NCBI RefSeq assembly: GCF_900187975.1
Contig: NZ_FZPC01000002.1
Span: forward strand, 216,132 to 280,131
Origin: Pseudomonas delhiensis
GTDB lineage: Bacteria; Pseudomonadota; Gammaproteobacteria; Pseudomonadales; Pseudomonadaceae
DNA: 64,000 nt
Direction: 5' to 3'
The position numbers and the translations under genes are program-made. This document shows, one piece after another, positions 51,830 to 60,796 of the stretch. Below the pieces are notes generated by a model. It was not told the origin of the DNA and searched no databases. It was given only the letters and a program-made list of their open reading frames with translations. The stretch's first letter is position 1. Each line of letters begins with the position of its first letter.

Positions 51830-52786
51830 ATGAGCGAACGGAGCATCACCAACATCAGCATCCTCGGTGCCGGCGCCATGGGCTCGCTGTTCGGCGGCCT
51901 GCTGGCCGAAAGCGGCCAGCGGGTGACGCTGTTGGACGTTAACGACGCGCACCTGGCGGCCATCCGCGAGCGGGGCCTGCGCCTGGTCACCGACAGCGGC
52001 GACCGGCGCGTCCACGGGCTGACGGCCTGCCGCCCGGAGCAGGCCAGCGGGCAGGCGGACCTGCTGCTGGTGTTCACCAAGACCCTGCACACCGAACAGG
52101 CGCTGGCGAGTGTCGCCCGGCATCTGGGCGGGCACACCCAGGTGCTGTCGCTGCAGAACGGCCTGGGCAACGCCGAGGCGGTGTGCCGCCATGTAGCGCC
52201 GGAGCAGGTGCTGATCGGCATGACCACCTGGCCCGCCGACCTGCACGGCCCCGGGCATGTGGAATCCCACGGCAGCGGCGTGGTGCGGGCCTATTCGGCG
52301 GATGGCGTCGAGCGCCCGGCCTGCGCCGAGGTGGCGGCACTGCTGGATGCGGCGGGCCTGCGCTGCACGGTGGACGCGGACGTGTGGGCGGCGATCTGGG
52401 AGAAAGTGGCGTTCAACGCCGCGCTGAACAGCCTGTGCGCCGTCACCGGTTGTGCGGTGGGGCAACTGGCGGCGGTACCCCAGGGCCCGGAGCTGGCCCG
52501 TGCGGTCGTGCAGGAAGTACTGGCCGTGGCCCGCGACGAGGGCATCGCGGTGGACGACCAGCATTGCCTGGCGAGCGTGGCCGACGCCATTGCCCATCAC
52601 CGCACGCACAAGCCATCGATGCTGCAGGACGTGCTGGCCGGGCGGCCCACGGAAATCGGTTCGATCAACGGCGAGGTGGCGGCCCGCGCACGGCGTGCGG
52701 GCATCGCCGTGCCGCGCACGGAAATGCTGCTCGGGCTGCTGCGCCTGATGGAGGCGCGCGCCCGCGAAGAGGAACCCTCGGTATGA
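51830..52786 (+). CDS. Ketopantoate reductase (PanE) family oxidoreductase, candidate D-mandelate-type dehydrogenase
   Basis: 318 residues. N-terminal Rossmann motif ISILGAGAMGSLFGGLLAESG, the PanE LVFTKTLHTEQAL lysine region, SLQNGLGNAE, the catalytic-lysine segment WEKVAFNAALNSLCAVTG (about 187-205) and C-terminal RPTEIGSINGEV. The fold reduces or oxidises 2-keto/2-hydroxy acids. It sits inside an operon for phenylglyoxylate decarboxylation, not pantothenate synthesis, and NAD-dependent D-mandelate dehydrogenases of enterococci belong to this family. I infer oxidation of a D-aryl-hydroxyacetate. A plain 2-dehydropantoate reductase remains possible. Confidence 0.82.
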   Translation: MSERSITNISILGAGAMGSLFGGLLAESGQRVTLLDVNDAHLAAIRERGLRLVTDSGDRRVHGLTACRPEQASGQADLLLVFTKTLHTEQALASVARHLGGHTQVLSLQNGLGNAEAVCRHVAPEQVLIGMTTWPADLHGPGHVESHGSGVVRAYSADGVERPACAEVAALLDAAGLRCTVDADVWAAIWEKVAFNAALNSLCAVTGCAVGQLAAVPQGPELARAVVQEVLAVARDEGIAVDDQHCLASVADAIAHHRTHKPSMLQDVLAGRPTEIGSINGEVAARARRAGIAVPRTEMLLGLLRLMEARAREEEPSV

Positions 52787-52811
52787 ACCCCGTTTTTGAA
52801 GGAGCCTTGTC

Positions 52812-54287
52812 ATGAGCGATGCCAATACCCCATACACCGACTTCCACCTGCAACCCCTCGCCGGCCAATGGCGCACCGGCAGCACCGGCAAGCCGCTGCG
52901 CGACAGCAACCCCTACGACGGCGGCCTGCTGGTGGAAATCCCCCAGGCCAGCCGCGAGGACCTGGACGCCGCCTACCGCAAGGCCGCCGAGGTGCAGCCG
53001 GCCTGGGCCGCGCTGCCGCCGGCGGAACGCGCCGCGTTGCTCTACCGGGTGGTGGAAGTGTTCGACCGGCGCCGCGAGGAAATCATCGACTGGATCATCC
53101 GCGAGTCCGGCAGCACCCGCCTGAAGGCCACCCTGGAATGGGGCGCGGCGCGGGGCATCACCCTGGAGTCGGCGTCCTTCCCCAGCCGCGTGCACGGGCG
53201 CATCCTCGACTCCAACATCCCCGGCAAGGAAAGCCGCGTGTACCGCAGCGCCATCGGCGTGGTCGGCGTCATCAGCCCGTGGAACTTCCCCCTGCACCTG
53301 ACCCAGCGCTCGCTGGCCCCGGCCCTGGCGCTGGGCAACGCGGTGGTGGTCAAGCCGGCCAGCGACACCCCGGTGACCGGCGGCCTGCTGCTGGCGCGCA
53401 TCTTCGAGGAGGCCGGGCTGCCGGCCGGGGTGCTCGGCGTGGTGGTCGGCGCCGGCAGCGAGATCGGCGACGCCTTCGTCGAGCACCCGGTGCCCGGCCT
53501 GGTGACCTTCACCGGCTCCACCCCGGTGGGGCGCAACATCGGGCGCATCGCCAGCGGCGGCGCGCACCTCAAGCACGTGGCCCTGGAGCTGGGCGGCAAC
53601 AGCCCCTTCGTGGTGCTGGAGGACGCCGACCTGGAGCAGGCGGTGAACGCCGCTGTGTTCGGCAAGTTCCTGCACCAGGGGCAGATCTGCATGGCGATCA
53701 ACCGCATCATCGTGGTCGATGCGCTGTACGACGCCTTCGCCGCGCGCTTCGTCGAGCGCGTGAAGCAGGTGAAGGTCGGCGACCCGCAGTCGATGGAGAC
53801 CGCCATCGGCCCGATCATCAACGCCCGCCAGCTCGAAGGCCTGCTGGAGAAGATCGCCCTGGCCCGCCGCGAAGGCGCCAGGCCGCTGTACGAGGGCGGC
53901 GTGCAGGGCCAGTTGCTGGCGCCCCACGTCTACGGCGAGGTCGGCCCGGAGATGGAGATCGCCCGCGACGAAATCTTCGGCCCGCTGATAGGCCTGCTGC
54001 GCGCCCGCGACGAGGCCCATGCCCTGGAACTGGCCAACGCCAGCGAGTACGGCCTTTCCAGCGCCGTGTTCAGCCGCGACCTGGAGCGTGGCGTGGCCTT
54101 CGCCCGCCAGGTGCGCGCGGGCATGACCCACGTGAACGACATCCCGGTCAACGACGAGGCCAACGCGCCCTTCGGCGGCGAGAAGAACTCGGGCCTTGGC
54201 CGCTTCAACGGCGACTGGGCGATAGACGAATTCACCCGCGACCACTGGGTGAGCGTGCAACGGGAGGCGCGCCACTACCCGTTCTGA
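52812..54287 (+). CDS. Aldehyde dehydrogenase, benzaldehyde/vanillin type
   Basis: 491 residues. ALDH fold with NAD motif [44 protein letters not shown], catalytic Glu in [12 protein letters not shown] and catalytic Cys in [12 protein letters not shown] (about residue 292). The C-terminal [14 protein letters not shown] is typical of vanillin and benzaldehyde dehydrogenases. Placed after mdlC it would oxidise the aldehyde made by decarboxylation to benzoate, or vanillin to vanillate for VanAB. AAGGAG precedes ATG 52812. Confidence 0.88.
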   Translation: MSDANTPYTDFHLQPLAGQWRTGSTGKPLRDSNPYDGGLLVEIPQASREDLDAAYRKAAEVQPAWAALPPAERAALLYRVVEVFDRRREEIIDWIIRESGSTRLKATLEWGAARGITLESASFPSRVHGRILDSNIPGKESRVYRSAIGVVGVISPWNFPLHLTQRSLAPALALGNAVVVKPASDTPVTGGLLLARIFEEAGLPAGVLGVVVGAGSEIGDAFVEHPVPGLVTFTGSTPVGRNIGRIASGGAHLKHVALELGGNSPFVVLEDADLEQAVNAAVFGKFLHQGQICMAINRIIVVDALYDAFAARFVERVKQVKVGDPQSMETAIGPIINARQLEGLLEKIALARREGARPLYEGGVQGQLLAPHVYGEVGPEMEIARDEIFGPLIGLLRARDEAHALELANASEYGLSSAVFSRDLERGVAFARQVRAGMTHVNDIPVNDEANAPFGGEKNSGLGRFNGDWAIDEFTRDHWVSVQREARHYPF

Positions 54288-54381
54288 TGCTCTAGCCGGT
54301 TCTGCCACCAACCCCACCCACGGTGCGCTCACACGGACGCGCCGTGGGCCGCTGCACCCTGAAAAACGGAGAACAATAACA

Positions 54382-55635
54382 ATGCAAAGCCGTCACACCG
54401 CCGTATTGCCGTCCCTCGCCTGCGCAGCGCTGCCGCTGTTCGCCTGCCTGCCCGCGCAGGCCGAGGAGGGTGGCTTCCTGGAGGACGCGCGCACCGACCT
54501 GGTACTGCGCAACTACGCGTTCAACCGCGACTTCCGCGACCACAGCGCCGGCAAGAGCCTGGTCAACGAATGGGCCCAGGGCTTCATCCTCAAATTCACC
54601 TCCGGCTATACCCGCGGCCCGCTGGGCTTCGGCGTGGATGCCCTGGGCCTGTACGGCGTGAAGCTGAACAGCAGCCGCGACCAGAGTGGCTCCGAGCTGC
54701 TGCCGGTGCACGACGACGGCAAGGCCGCCGACGAGTACGGGCGCGTGGCGGTGGCGGCCAAGCTGCGGCTGTCGGCCAGCGAGCTGAAACTGGGCGAGAT
54801 GCTCCCGGACGTGCCGGTGCTGCGCTACGACGACGGCCGCCTGTTGCCGCAGACCTTCCGCGGCGCGGCGCTGGTGTCCCGCGAGTGGGACGGGGCGAGC
54901 CTGTACGGCGGGCGCTACGACCAGGTCAGCCTGCGCAACTCGGCGGACATGCAGGACCTGTCGTCCTGGTCGGCGCCCACGGCCAAGTCCGATGCCTTCA
55001 ACTACGCCGGCGCGGAGTACCGCTTCAACGACCAGCGCACCCTGGTCGGCGCCTGGTACGCGCAACTGGAGGACATCTACACCCAGCGCTACTTCAACCT
55101 GCTGCACAAGCAGCCGGTGGGCGACTGGCTGCTTGGCGCCAACCTCGGCCTGTTCTTCGACCGCGACGACGGCCGCGCCCTGGCCGGCGACATCGACAGC
55201 CACACCGCCTACGCGCTGCTCTCGGCCAACCATGGCGGGCACACCTTCTACGTCGGCCTGCAGAAGGTCGGCGGCACGGGCATGTGGCAGTCGGTCTACG
55301 GCAGCAGCGGCAGGACCATGGGCAACGACATGTTCAACGGCAACTTCACCAACGAGGACGAACGCTCCTGGCAGCTGCGCTACGACTACGACTTCGCCGC
55401 CCTGGGCATGCCCGGCCTGGTGAGCATGGTGCGCTACGGCAAGGGCGACAACGCCACCACCAGGGCCGGCAGCGGCGGCAAGGAATGGGAGCGCGATGTG
55501 GAGCTGGGCTACACGGTGCAGAGCGGGCCGCTGAAGAAGCTCAACGTGCGCGTCAACCACGCCAGCAACCGGCGCAGCTTCAACAGCGATTTCGACCAGA
55601 CGCGGGTGATCTTCAACTACCCGATTTCGCTCTGA
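54382..55635 (+). CDS. OprD family outer-membrane porin (OpdK-like)
   Basis: 417 residues. Signal MQSRHTAVLPSLACAALPLFACLPAQA, then EEGGFLEDARTDLVLRNYAFNRDFR, the OprD N-terminal strand pattern. An 18-strand barrel is expected, with alternating aromatic girdles and the C-terminal strand RVIFNYPISL. OpdK-type members pass vanillate and related aromatic carboxylates. Last gene of the mdlC operon, 94 bp after the ALDH gene with its own GGAG site. REP elements follow. Confidence 0.92.
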   Translation: MQSRHTAVLPSLACAALPLFACLPAQAEEGGFLEDARTDLVLRNYAFNRDFRDHSAGKSLVNEWAQGFILKFTSGYTRGPLGFGVDALGLYGVKLNSSRDQSGSELLPVHDDGKAADEYGRVAVAAKLRLSASELKLGEMLPDVPVLRYDDGRLLPQTFRGAALVSREWDGASLYGGRYDQVSLRNSADMQDLSSWSAPTAKSDAFNYAGAEYRFNDQRTLVGAWYAQLEDIYTQRYFNLLHKQPVGDWLLGANLGLFFDRDDGRALAGDIDSHTAYALLSANHGGHTFYVGLQKVGGTGMWQSVYGSSGRTMGNDMFNGNFTNEDERSWQLRYDYDFAALGMPGLVSMVRYGKGDNATTRAGSGGKEWERDVELGYTVQSGPLKKLNVRVNHASNRRSFNSDFDQTRVIFNYPISL

Positions 55636-55717
55636 CGACGAGGGGCATTCGCGGGTCGGTGCGTGGGGCGACCCATCGCGGACAGAGTCCTCCTACGTCC
55701 GAGCCATGCCATTCCCC

Positions 55718-56004
55718 TGTAGGAGCGCGCCCTGCGCGCGATTCGCGGGCAGGGCCCGCTCCTACAATGGGGCGACATGGGAGACGCGAATTTTGATCCA
55801 GTCACCCCCGCGAACGAGGGAGTCCAGAAGACAGTTGCTCCTACGGTGCAGGTGCGTAGGGCGAATAACCGTTCGCGGTTATCCGCCGCTACACCTCGGC
55901 TCGGCCCGGTTCCGCGGCCGACCCTGGCGACCTCCACGGCCGGGCCAATCGGCGGATAACGCCGTAGGCGTTATGCGCCCTACGGAGGAGCGAAGCGATA
56001 CCCA
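55718..56004. repeat. REP hairpin, composite element and GTAGGA-type half element after the porin gene
   Basis: 55718-55766 is a REP (TGTAGGAGCGCGCCCTGCGC to GGGCCCGCTCCTACA). 55856-55983 is the composite also found at 42762-42890. 55984-56004 (GGAGGAGCGAAGCGATACCC) is part of an element like that at 19276. No gene is seen in this gap (55636-56004). Confidence 0.85.
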
Positions 56005-56577
56005 TCAACCCGCCAGCAACCACGCTCCGGCACCGGCCGAAGCCAGGCCCGCCACGCGCACCAACGGCGCCGCGGCCTGCGGCAGGAAGCGCACCAGCGC
56101 GTAGCCTGCGGCGTGCAGCGCGGCGGTGGCGCCGACGAAGCCGGCGGCGTAGGCCCAGGGGCTGGACAGTTCCGGCAGCTCCAGGCCGTGGGCGATGCCG
56201 TGGGCCAGGGCGAACAGGGCGGTCACCGCCATGGCCAGCGGCAGCGGCGGGCGCACCGCCAGGGCCACGCACAGGCCCAGGGCGAGCACCGAGGCGGCGA
56301 TGCCGGTCTCGACGAAGGGCAGTTGCACGCCGTCGAAGCCGAGCAGGCCGCCGAGCAACATGGCGCCGACGAAGGTGCAGGGCAGCGCCAGGCGCGCCGC
56401 GCCCTGCTGCTGGGCGGCCCAGAGGCCGACGGCGAACATCGCCAGCAGGTGGTCGAGGCCGGTCAGCGGGTGCAGCACGCCGGCGGCCAGGCCGTGGTCG
56501 CCGTGGCCGGGGTGGGCGAAGGCGAGGGCTGGGGCGAGGCACAGCGCCAGGGCGAAAAGGCTTTTGCGCAGGGACAT
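56005..56577 (-). CDS. HupE/UreJ family nickel/cobalt transporter
   Basis: 190 residues from ATG 56577, with AGGAG upstream. MSLRKSLFALALCLAPALAFA is a signal or first membrane segment. The HupE/UreJ metal motif HPGHGDHGLAAGVLHPLTGLDHLLAMFAVGLWA (HPxxGxDHxxxM pattern) and five further hydrophobic helices follow, with HGIAHGLELP. Being the last gene after ureEFG, it should supply nickel for urease. The rest of the frame upstream overlaps ureG and is not used. Confidence 0.88.
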   Translation of the reverse strand: MSLRKSLFALALCLAPALAFAHPGHGDHGLAAGVLHPLTGLDHLLAMFAVGLWAAQQQGAARLALPCTFVGAMLLGGLLGFDGVQLPFVETGIAASVLALGLCVALAVRPPLPLAMAVTALFALAHGIAHGLELPELSSPWAYAAGFVGATAALHAAGYALVRFLPQAAAPLVRVAGLASAGAGAWLLAG

Positions 56578-56612
56578 GGGAACTCCTGGGTGGGATTGTC
56601 TGGGAAACCGCT

Positions 56613-57227
56613 TCAGGCCGAGCTCAGCAGCCCCTGGCGTTCGATGAAGGCGATGATCTCGTCCAGCCCCTGGCCGGTCTTCTGGTTGCTGAACACGAAG
56701 GGCCGCTCGCCGCGCATCTTCTTCGCGTCGCGCTCCATCACCTCCAGCGAGGCGCCGACCATCGGCGCCAGGTCGATCTTGTTGATCACCAGCAGGTCGG
56801 ACTTGCAGATGCCCGGGCCGCCCTTGCGCGGGATCTTGTCGCCGGCGGAAACGTCGATCACGTATAGCGTCAGGTCCGACAGCTCCGGGCTGAAGGTGGC
56901 CGAGAGGTTGTCGCCGCCGGACTCCACCAGGATCAGCTGCAGCCCGGGGAAGCGGCGGTTGAGCTGGTCCACCGCCTCCAGGTTGATCGAGGCGTCCTCG
57001 CGGATCGCCGTGTGCGGGCAGCCGCCGGTTTCCACGCCGATGATCCGCTGCGGCTCCAGCGCCTCGTTGCGCACCAGGAACTGCGCGTCCTCCTGGGTGT
57101 AGATGTCGTTGGTCACCACGGCCAGGTCGTAGCGCTCGCGCAGGGCGCGGCACAGGGCCAGGGTCAGGGCGGTCTTGCCGGAGCCCACCGGGCCGCCGAT
57201 GCCGACGCGCAGGGGTTGGGAGTTCAT
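56613..57227 (-). CDS. ureG: Urease accessory GTPase UreG
   Basis: 204 residues, usual length. P-loop [16 protein letters not shown] near the N-terminus, the nickel-binding C-P-H motif in [15 protein letters not shown], Walker [16 protein letters not shown] and guanine specificity NKIDL. GTP-driven nickel delivery to apo-urease with UreE, UreF and UreH/D. It lies 11 bp after ureF. Confidence 0.97.
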   Translation of the reverse strand: MNSQPLRVGIGGPVGSGKTALTLALCRALRERYDLAVVTNDIYTQEDAQFLVRNEALEPQRIIGVETGGCPHTAIREDASINLEAVDQLNRRFPGLQLILVESGGDNLSATFSPELSDLTLYVIDVSAGDKIPRKGGPGICKSDLLVINKIDLAPMVGASLEVMERDAKKMRGERPFVFSNQKTGQGLDEIIAFIERQGLLSSA

Positions 57228-57238
57228 GCAGGGTTCTC

Positions 57239-57913
57239 CTAGGAACGGAACAGACGGCTGTATTGCGATTCATGGGCCATGCTCGCCAGGGCCAGGCCGA
57301 AGGGCGCGCCACCGGGCGCGTCCTCCGCCAGCGCGGCGGCGCAGGCCCGCTCGAGTTCGGGGAGCAGGCGCGAGGTGAGCTTCTGCGCGGCCAACTGGCC
57401 CAGGGGCAGGGCCTTCATAAGCACCGCGAGCTGGTTCTCCGCCCAACTCCACAGCCAGGCGCCCAGGGCCTGCTCCGCATCCAGGCCCCAGGCCCGCGCG
57501 GCCAGGGCCCAGGTGGCGGCCAGGGAGGGCTCCGGCTGCGCGGCGAGCCAGGCGCGGGCCGCTTCGTCCAGTTCGGGCAGGGCCGCCAGCAACTGGGCGA
57601 GGGAGAAGCCCATCTGCCGGCTTTCCAGGGCCAGCTCGCGGGTCTCGCGGCTGGCGCGGTGGCGCTCGGCGGCGTCGCCCAGGGCCAGCCAGTCGGCGGC
57701 CAGCGCGGCGCGCAGCAGCTCGGCCAGCAGCGGGCCTTCGAAGCGCGCCAGGTTCAGCTGCAACTGGTCGGCCAGCCAGGCGAAGGCGCTTTCGGCGTCC
57801 GTCACCAGGCCGTGTTCCAGCGCCGCTTCCAGGCCCTGGGAATAGCTGTAGCCGCCGATGGGCAGCTGCGGGCTGGCGAGGCGCAGCAGGGGCCAGAGGC
57901 CCGGGCCGGTCAC
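57239..57913 (-). CDS. ureF: Urease accessory protein UreF
   Basis: 224 residues from GTG 57913, overlapping the ureE stop (GTGA). All-helical UreF fold with [29 protein letters not shown] at the start and [20 protein letters not shown] at the C-terminus, which docks on urease/UreH. It gates GTP hydrolysis by UreG. A longer open frame upstream overlaps ureE and is rejected. Confidence 0.94.
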   Translation of the reverse strand: MTGPGLWPLLRLASPQLPIGGYSYSQGLEAALEHGLVTDAESAFAWLADQLQLNLARFEGPLLAELLRAALAADWLALGDAAERHRASRETRELALESRQMGFSLAQLLAALPELDEAARAWLAAQPEPSLAATWALAARAWGLDAEQALGAWLWSWAENQLAVLMKALPLGQLAAQKLTSRLLPELERACAAALAEDAPGGAPFGLALASMAHESQYSRLFRS

Positions 57914-58410
57914 TTGCGTACCCCGAACTGGTGCAGCTTCGGCGCGTAGTTGAACTCCGCATCGCCCTGGTGCGAATGGTGGTGCCCGCCGCCGTAGGCG
58001 CCATGCTCGGGCTGGAACGGCGCCTCGATGCTTTCCACCGTGGCGCCCAACTGGTCGAGCATGGCCTTGAGCACGTAGTCGTCCAGCAGGCGTAGCCAGC
58101 CCTCCCCAACCTGCAGCGCCACGTGGCGGTTGCCCAGGTGGTAGGCGGCGCGGTTCAGCTCGCGCGGGCTGGCGCAGGTCACGTGCAGCAGTTGCTCGGG
58201 CGCGGCGCACACGCGCACCACGCGGCCGTCGTTGGCCAGCAGGCAGTCGCCATCGGCCAGCGGCGGCTGGCCGCGTTCGAGGAACAGGCCGACGTCCTCG
58301 CCGTCGCGGGCGTAGCAGCGCAGGCGGCTCTTGCTGCGCGCCTCGTAGTTCAGGTGCAGTTCGGCGTCCCAGCGGTCGCGGGGCTCGATGCGTTGGTGGA
58401 TGACCAGCAT
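57910..58410 (-). CDS. ureE: Urease accessory nickel metallochaperone UreE
   Basis: 166 residues. N-terminal peptide-binding domain (MLVIHQRIEPRDRWDAELHLNYEARSKSRLR), C-terminal metal domain with the dimer histidine in YHLGNRHVALQV, and a short His-rich tail HGAYGGGHHHSHQG, much less His-rich than Klebsiella UreE. First gene of the ureEFG-hupE operon, 35 bp downstream of a sigma-54 promoter. ureABC are not in the window. Confidence 0.96.
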   Translation of the reverse strand: MLVIHQRIEPRDRWDAELHLNYEARSKSRLRCYARDGEDVGLFLERGQPPLADGDCLLANDGRVVRVCAAPEQLLHVTCASPRELNRAAYHLGNRHVALQVGEGWLRLLDDYVLKAMLDQLGATVESIEAPFQPEHGAYGGGHHHSHQGDAEFNYAPKLHQFGVRK

Positions 58411-58444
58411 GGCGGTGTCCGGCAGTAGGCAATGGCCGAGCTAC

Positions 58445-58461
58445 AGCAAGGGCCTTGCCAG
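58445..58461 (-). promoter_or_regulatory. Sigma-54 promoter of ureEFG-hupE
   Basis: On the minus strand CTGGCAAGGCCCTTGCT matches YTGGCACGRNNNTTGCW with one mismatch; GG and GC are 10 nt apart. The expected start near 58434 is about 24 nt before the ureE ATG. Confidence 0.75.
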
Positions 58462-58516
58462 GGGCGGGCGCGGCTAGCAACGGCGGGGCCTGGGCGGGCT
58501 GTCCGAGTGATCAGGA

Positions 58517-58564
58517 ATGGTGCGCGTGCGCGTTGCTGGTGCGCACGCAAATGGTGCGCACCAA
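58517..58564 (-). promoter_or_regulatory. NtrC-like enhancer repeats upstream of ureE
   Basis: Read on the minus strand, GTGCGCACCA occurs twice separated by TTTGC, followed by a third CGCACCA. CGCACCATTTGCGTGCG matches TGCACC-N5-GGTGCA at 9 of 12 conserved bases. The distance to the -24 element is 55-105 bp. Confidence 0.55.
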
Positions 58565-58586
58565 TGCGGGGCGGAATGGGCTTTTC

Positions 58587-58880
58587 GTAGGATCGAGGGG
58601 GGCGCCTAGCTCTTGCTCGCGAAGGGGGCTGGCCGGTGACGTTGGTGTTCGGGGTTGGCTCCATTCCCTCTCCCTAACCCTCTCCCTGAAGGGAGAGGGG
58701 ACCGTTCGGTGTGCCTGGATGCTCTGGAGTTCGCCGGATGCTGTGATACCCGGCTGAAGCCTTGCTGTCAGCCGGCACGGACTAGCCCCCTCTCCCTTCA
58801 GGGAGAGGGTTGGGGAGAGGGGCGGAGTTGAACCAGAACTCAGGCATCACCGGCTGGTTCGCGAGCAAGCTCGCTCCTAC
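58587..58880. repeat. Second nested REP element (degenerate copy of 9161-9332)
   Basis: The left arm starts GTAGGATCGAGG (58587) and holds an insertion before CTCTTGCTCGCGAA. The right arm GTTCGCGAGCAAGCTCGCTC ends CTAC at 58880. Inside are two CCCTCTCCC palindromes: 58661-58701 around CCCTGAAGGG and 58784-58826 around CCCTTCAGGG. It fills the rest of the ureE-desT gap; no gene is seen. Confidence 0.75.
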
Positions 58881-58895
58881 AAGGAAGCCCCAGCC

Positions 58896-59531
58896 TCAGC
58901 CGCGCGGCTCGATGCCGTGCCAGTGCTTGGCGCCGATCATGATGAAGCGCAGCTGCTGGGTGACCTTGGCCTCGGGCGTCAGGTGCGCCGGCAGCGCCTC
59001 GGCCGGCGCGTCGATCAGCTCGGGCAGGGTGGCGAACACCGTCTTCACCACCAGGTCGGCGATCACGTCGAGGTCCCGGGGCTGCAGGTGCGGCAGCTTG
59101 TTGAGCAGCGCCAGGTCCGCCGCCAGGTCGTCGGTGATGCGCTGGCGCAGGGTGCCGATGGCCTGGCGGATGGGCAGCGAGCCGCCGTACTGCTCGCGGG
59201 CCAGGAACAGGAACTGGGTGCGGTTGGCGCTGACCGCGTCGAGGAAGATGCGCACCGAGGCCTCGATCACCCCGCCCAGCTCGAACTCGTTGCGCCGCAC
59301 CACGCGCAGGGTCTGGCGGAAGGTCTCGTCGACGTCGGCCACCAGGGCCAGGCCGAGGGCGTCCATGTCGGCGAAGTGCCGGTAGAAGCCGGCCGGGACG
59401 ATGCCGGCGGCGCGCGCCACCTCGCGCAGGCTCAGGCTGCCGAAGCCGCGGCCGCTGTCCATCAGATCGCGCGCGGCATCCATCAGGGCCTGGCGGGTCT
59501 GCTGCTTCTGTTCGGCGCGGGGAGAGGACAT
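58896..59531 (-). CDS. desT: TetR family regulator DesT
   Basis: 211 residues from ATG 59531 (MSSPRAEQKQQTRQALMDAARDLM). An upstream ATG at 59561 is in frame but DesT homologues begin here. The N-terminal HTH is SLSLREVARAAGIVPAGFYRHF and the C-terminal ligand domain binds acyl-CoA in the FabR/DesT family, sensing the unsaturated/saturated ratio. It is divergent from desCB with two 18-bp palindromes between. It represses desCB when unsaturated acyl-CoA is plentiful. Confidence 0.93.
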   Translation of the reverse strand: MSSPRAEQKQQTRQALMDAARDLMDSGRGFGSLSLREVARAAGIVPAGFYRHFADMDALGLALVADVDETFRQTLRVVRRNEFELGGVIEASVRIFLDAVSANRTQFLFLAREQYGGSLPIRQAIGTLRQRITDDLAADLALLNKLPHLQPRDLDVIADLVVKTVFATLPELIDAPAEALPAHLTPEAKVTQQLRFIMIGAKHWHGIEPRG

Positions 59532-59605
59532 CGGGGCTTCCATGGCGTGGGGCACCGGCACTCTAGCAAATGGCCGGGGAAATCGGCGACTGTGCCTGCG
59601 ACCTC

Positions 59606-59664
59606 AGTGAACGACTGTTGACTGAAAAGTGGCGGCATGCCAGTTTAGTGAACAAGTGTTTACT
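59606..59664. promoter_or_regulatory. Two DesT-type operators before desC
   Basis: AGTGAACGACTGTTGACT (59606-59623) and AGTGAACAAGTGTTTACT (59647-59664). Each is an imperfect inverted repeat with 7-bp arms and one mismatch; they are offset by 41 bp, about four helical turns. They lie in the desT-desC gap and end 6 bp before ATG 59671. Confidence 0.8.
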
Positions 59665-59670
59665 GTCTGG

Positions 59671-60777
59671 ATGCCGTCCATGTCCCTGCTTCCCCTGGCC
59701 TGGCTGCGCGCCTTGCGCCCGCTGCTCGGCCCCCTGCGCGCGCTGGTGCGCCGGCATTGGCTGCGCGAGGCCGACGTCGATGCCGTGCTGGCCGCGTTCA
59801 ACCCGGCCTGGGCGCTGAACCGGGTGTTCGCCCGCGTCGAAGGCCGCCAGTGGGTGGCCGACGACATGCTCGCCCTGCGCCTGCGGCCCAACGCCAACTG
59901 GCGCGGCGCGCGGCCGGGCCAGCACCTGCAGCTGTTCGTCGAGCACGACGGCGTGCGCCTGGGGCGCTGCTACAGCCTGATCGCCGAGGTGGACGGCTGC
60001 CTGGAGATCGCGGTGAAGCTGCAGCCCGGTGGGCGCGTCTCGCCGCTGCTGCTGGGCCGGCTGTGCGTGGGCGACGTGCTGGAGCTGGGCGCGCCGGGCG
60101 GCGAGCTGCACTGGCCGCAGGACGAGCGCGGCGTGCTGCTGCTGGCCGCCGGCAGCGGCCTGACGCCCTTGCTCGGCCTGCTGCGCCAGGCCCTGGCCGA
60201 CGGTTACCGCGGCCCGGTGACGCTGCTGCACTACGTGCGCGAACGCAGCCAGCGCGCCTTCGTCGACGCCCTGCAGGCTCTGGCCCGCGAGTACCCCAAC
60301 TTCAGCCCGCGCTGGGCCATCAGCGGCGGCGCGGCGGCGGCCGGCGAACTGCGGGGCCGCTTCCGCGCCGAGCACCTCGACGGCCTGGCCGGCGAGCACG
60401 TGCTGGCCTGCGGCCCGGCCGGCTTCGTTGGCGCCGTGCGCAGCACCCTCGCACCCCGCGCCGCCAGCCTGCAGTGGGAAGCCTTCAGCGCGCCGGCGTG
60501 GTCTACCGACGAGGCCCGCCGCGAGGTCCGCCTGCACTTCGCCCGCAGCGGCCGCCAGGCTGCCGGCGACAACCAGCGCAGCCTGCTGGCGCAGGCCGAG
60601 GCCGCCGGCCTGCGCCCGGCCCACGGCTGCCGCCAGGGCATCTGCGCCAGCTGCACCTGCACCCTGCTCGCCGGCAGCGTGCGCGACCTGCGCAGCGGCG
60701 CGCTGCACAGCGAGCCGCAACAGCCCATCCGCCTTTGCGTCAGCGCCCCGCAGGGCGACGTCAGCCTCGACCTCTAG
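59671..60777 (+). CDS. desC: Ferredoxin reductase, electron donor of the acyl-CoA desaturase
   Basis: 368 residues from ATG 59671 (MPSMSLLPLAWL); ATG 59680 is an equal candidate. Hydrophobic N-terminus, then FAD domain PGQHLQLFVEHDGVRLGRCYSL, NAD domain GVLLLAAGSGLTPLLGLL and LACGPAGFV, and C-terminal 2Fe-2S domain CRQGICASCTCTLLAG with the fourth Cys in IRLCVSAP. It passes electrons from NAD(P)H to DesB. DesB starts 19 bp downstream. Controlled by DesT. Confidence 0.92.
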   Translation: MPSMSLLPLAWLRALRPLLGPLRALVRRHWLREADVDAVLAAFNPAWALNRVFARVEGRQWVADDMLALRLRPNANWRGARPGQHLQLFVEHDGVRLGRCYSLIAEVDGCLEIAVKLQPGGRVSPLLLGRLCVGDVLELGAPGGELHWPQDERGVLLLAAGSGLTPLLGLLRQALADGYRGPVTLLHYVRERSQRAFVDALQALAREYPNFSPRWAISGGAAAAGELRGRFRAEHLDGLAGEHVLACGPAGFVGAVRSTLAPRAASLQWEAFSAPAWSTDEARREVRLHFARSGRQAAGDNQRSLLAQAEAAGLRPAHGCRQGICASCTCTLLAGSVRDLRSGALHSEPQQPIRLCVSAPQGDVSLDL

Positions 60778-60796
60778 CCTCTTTCGGAACCCCAGC

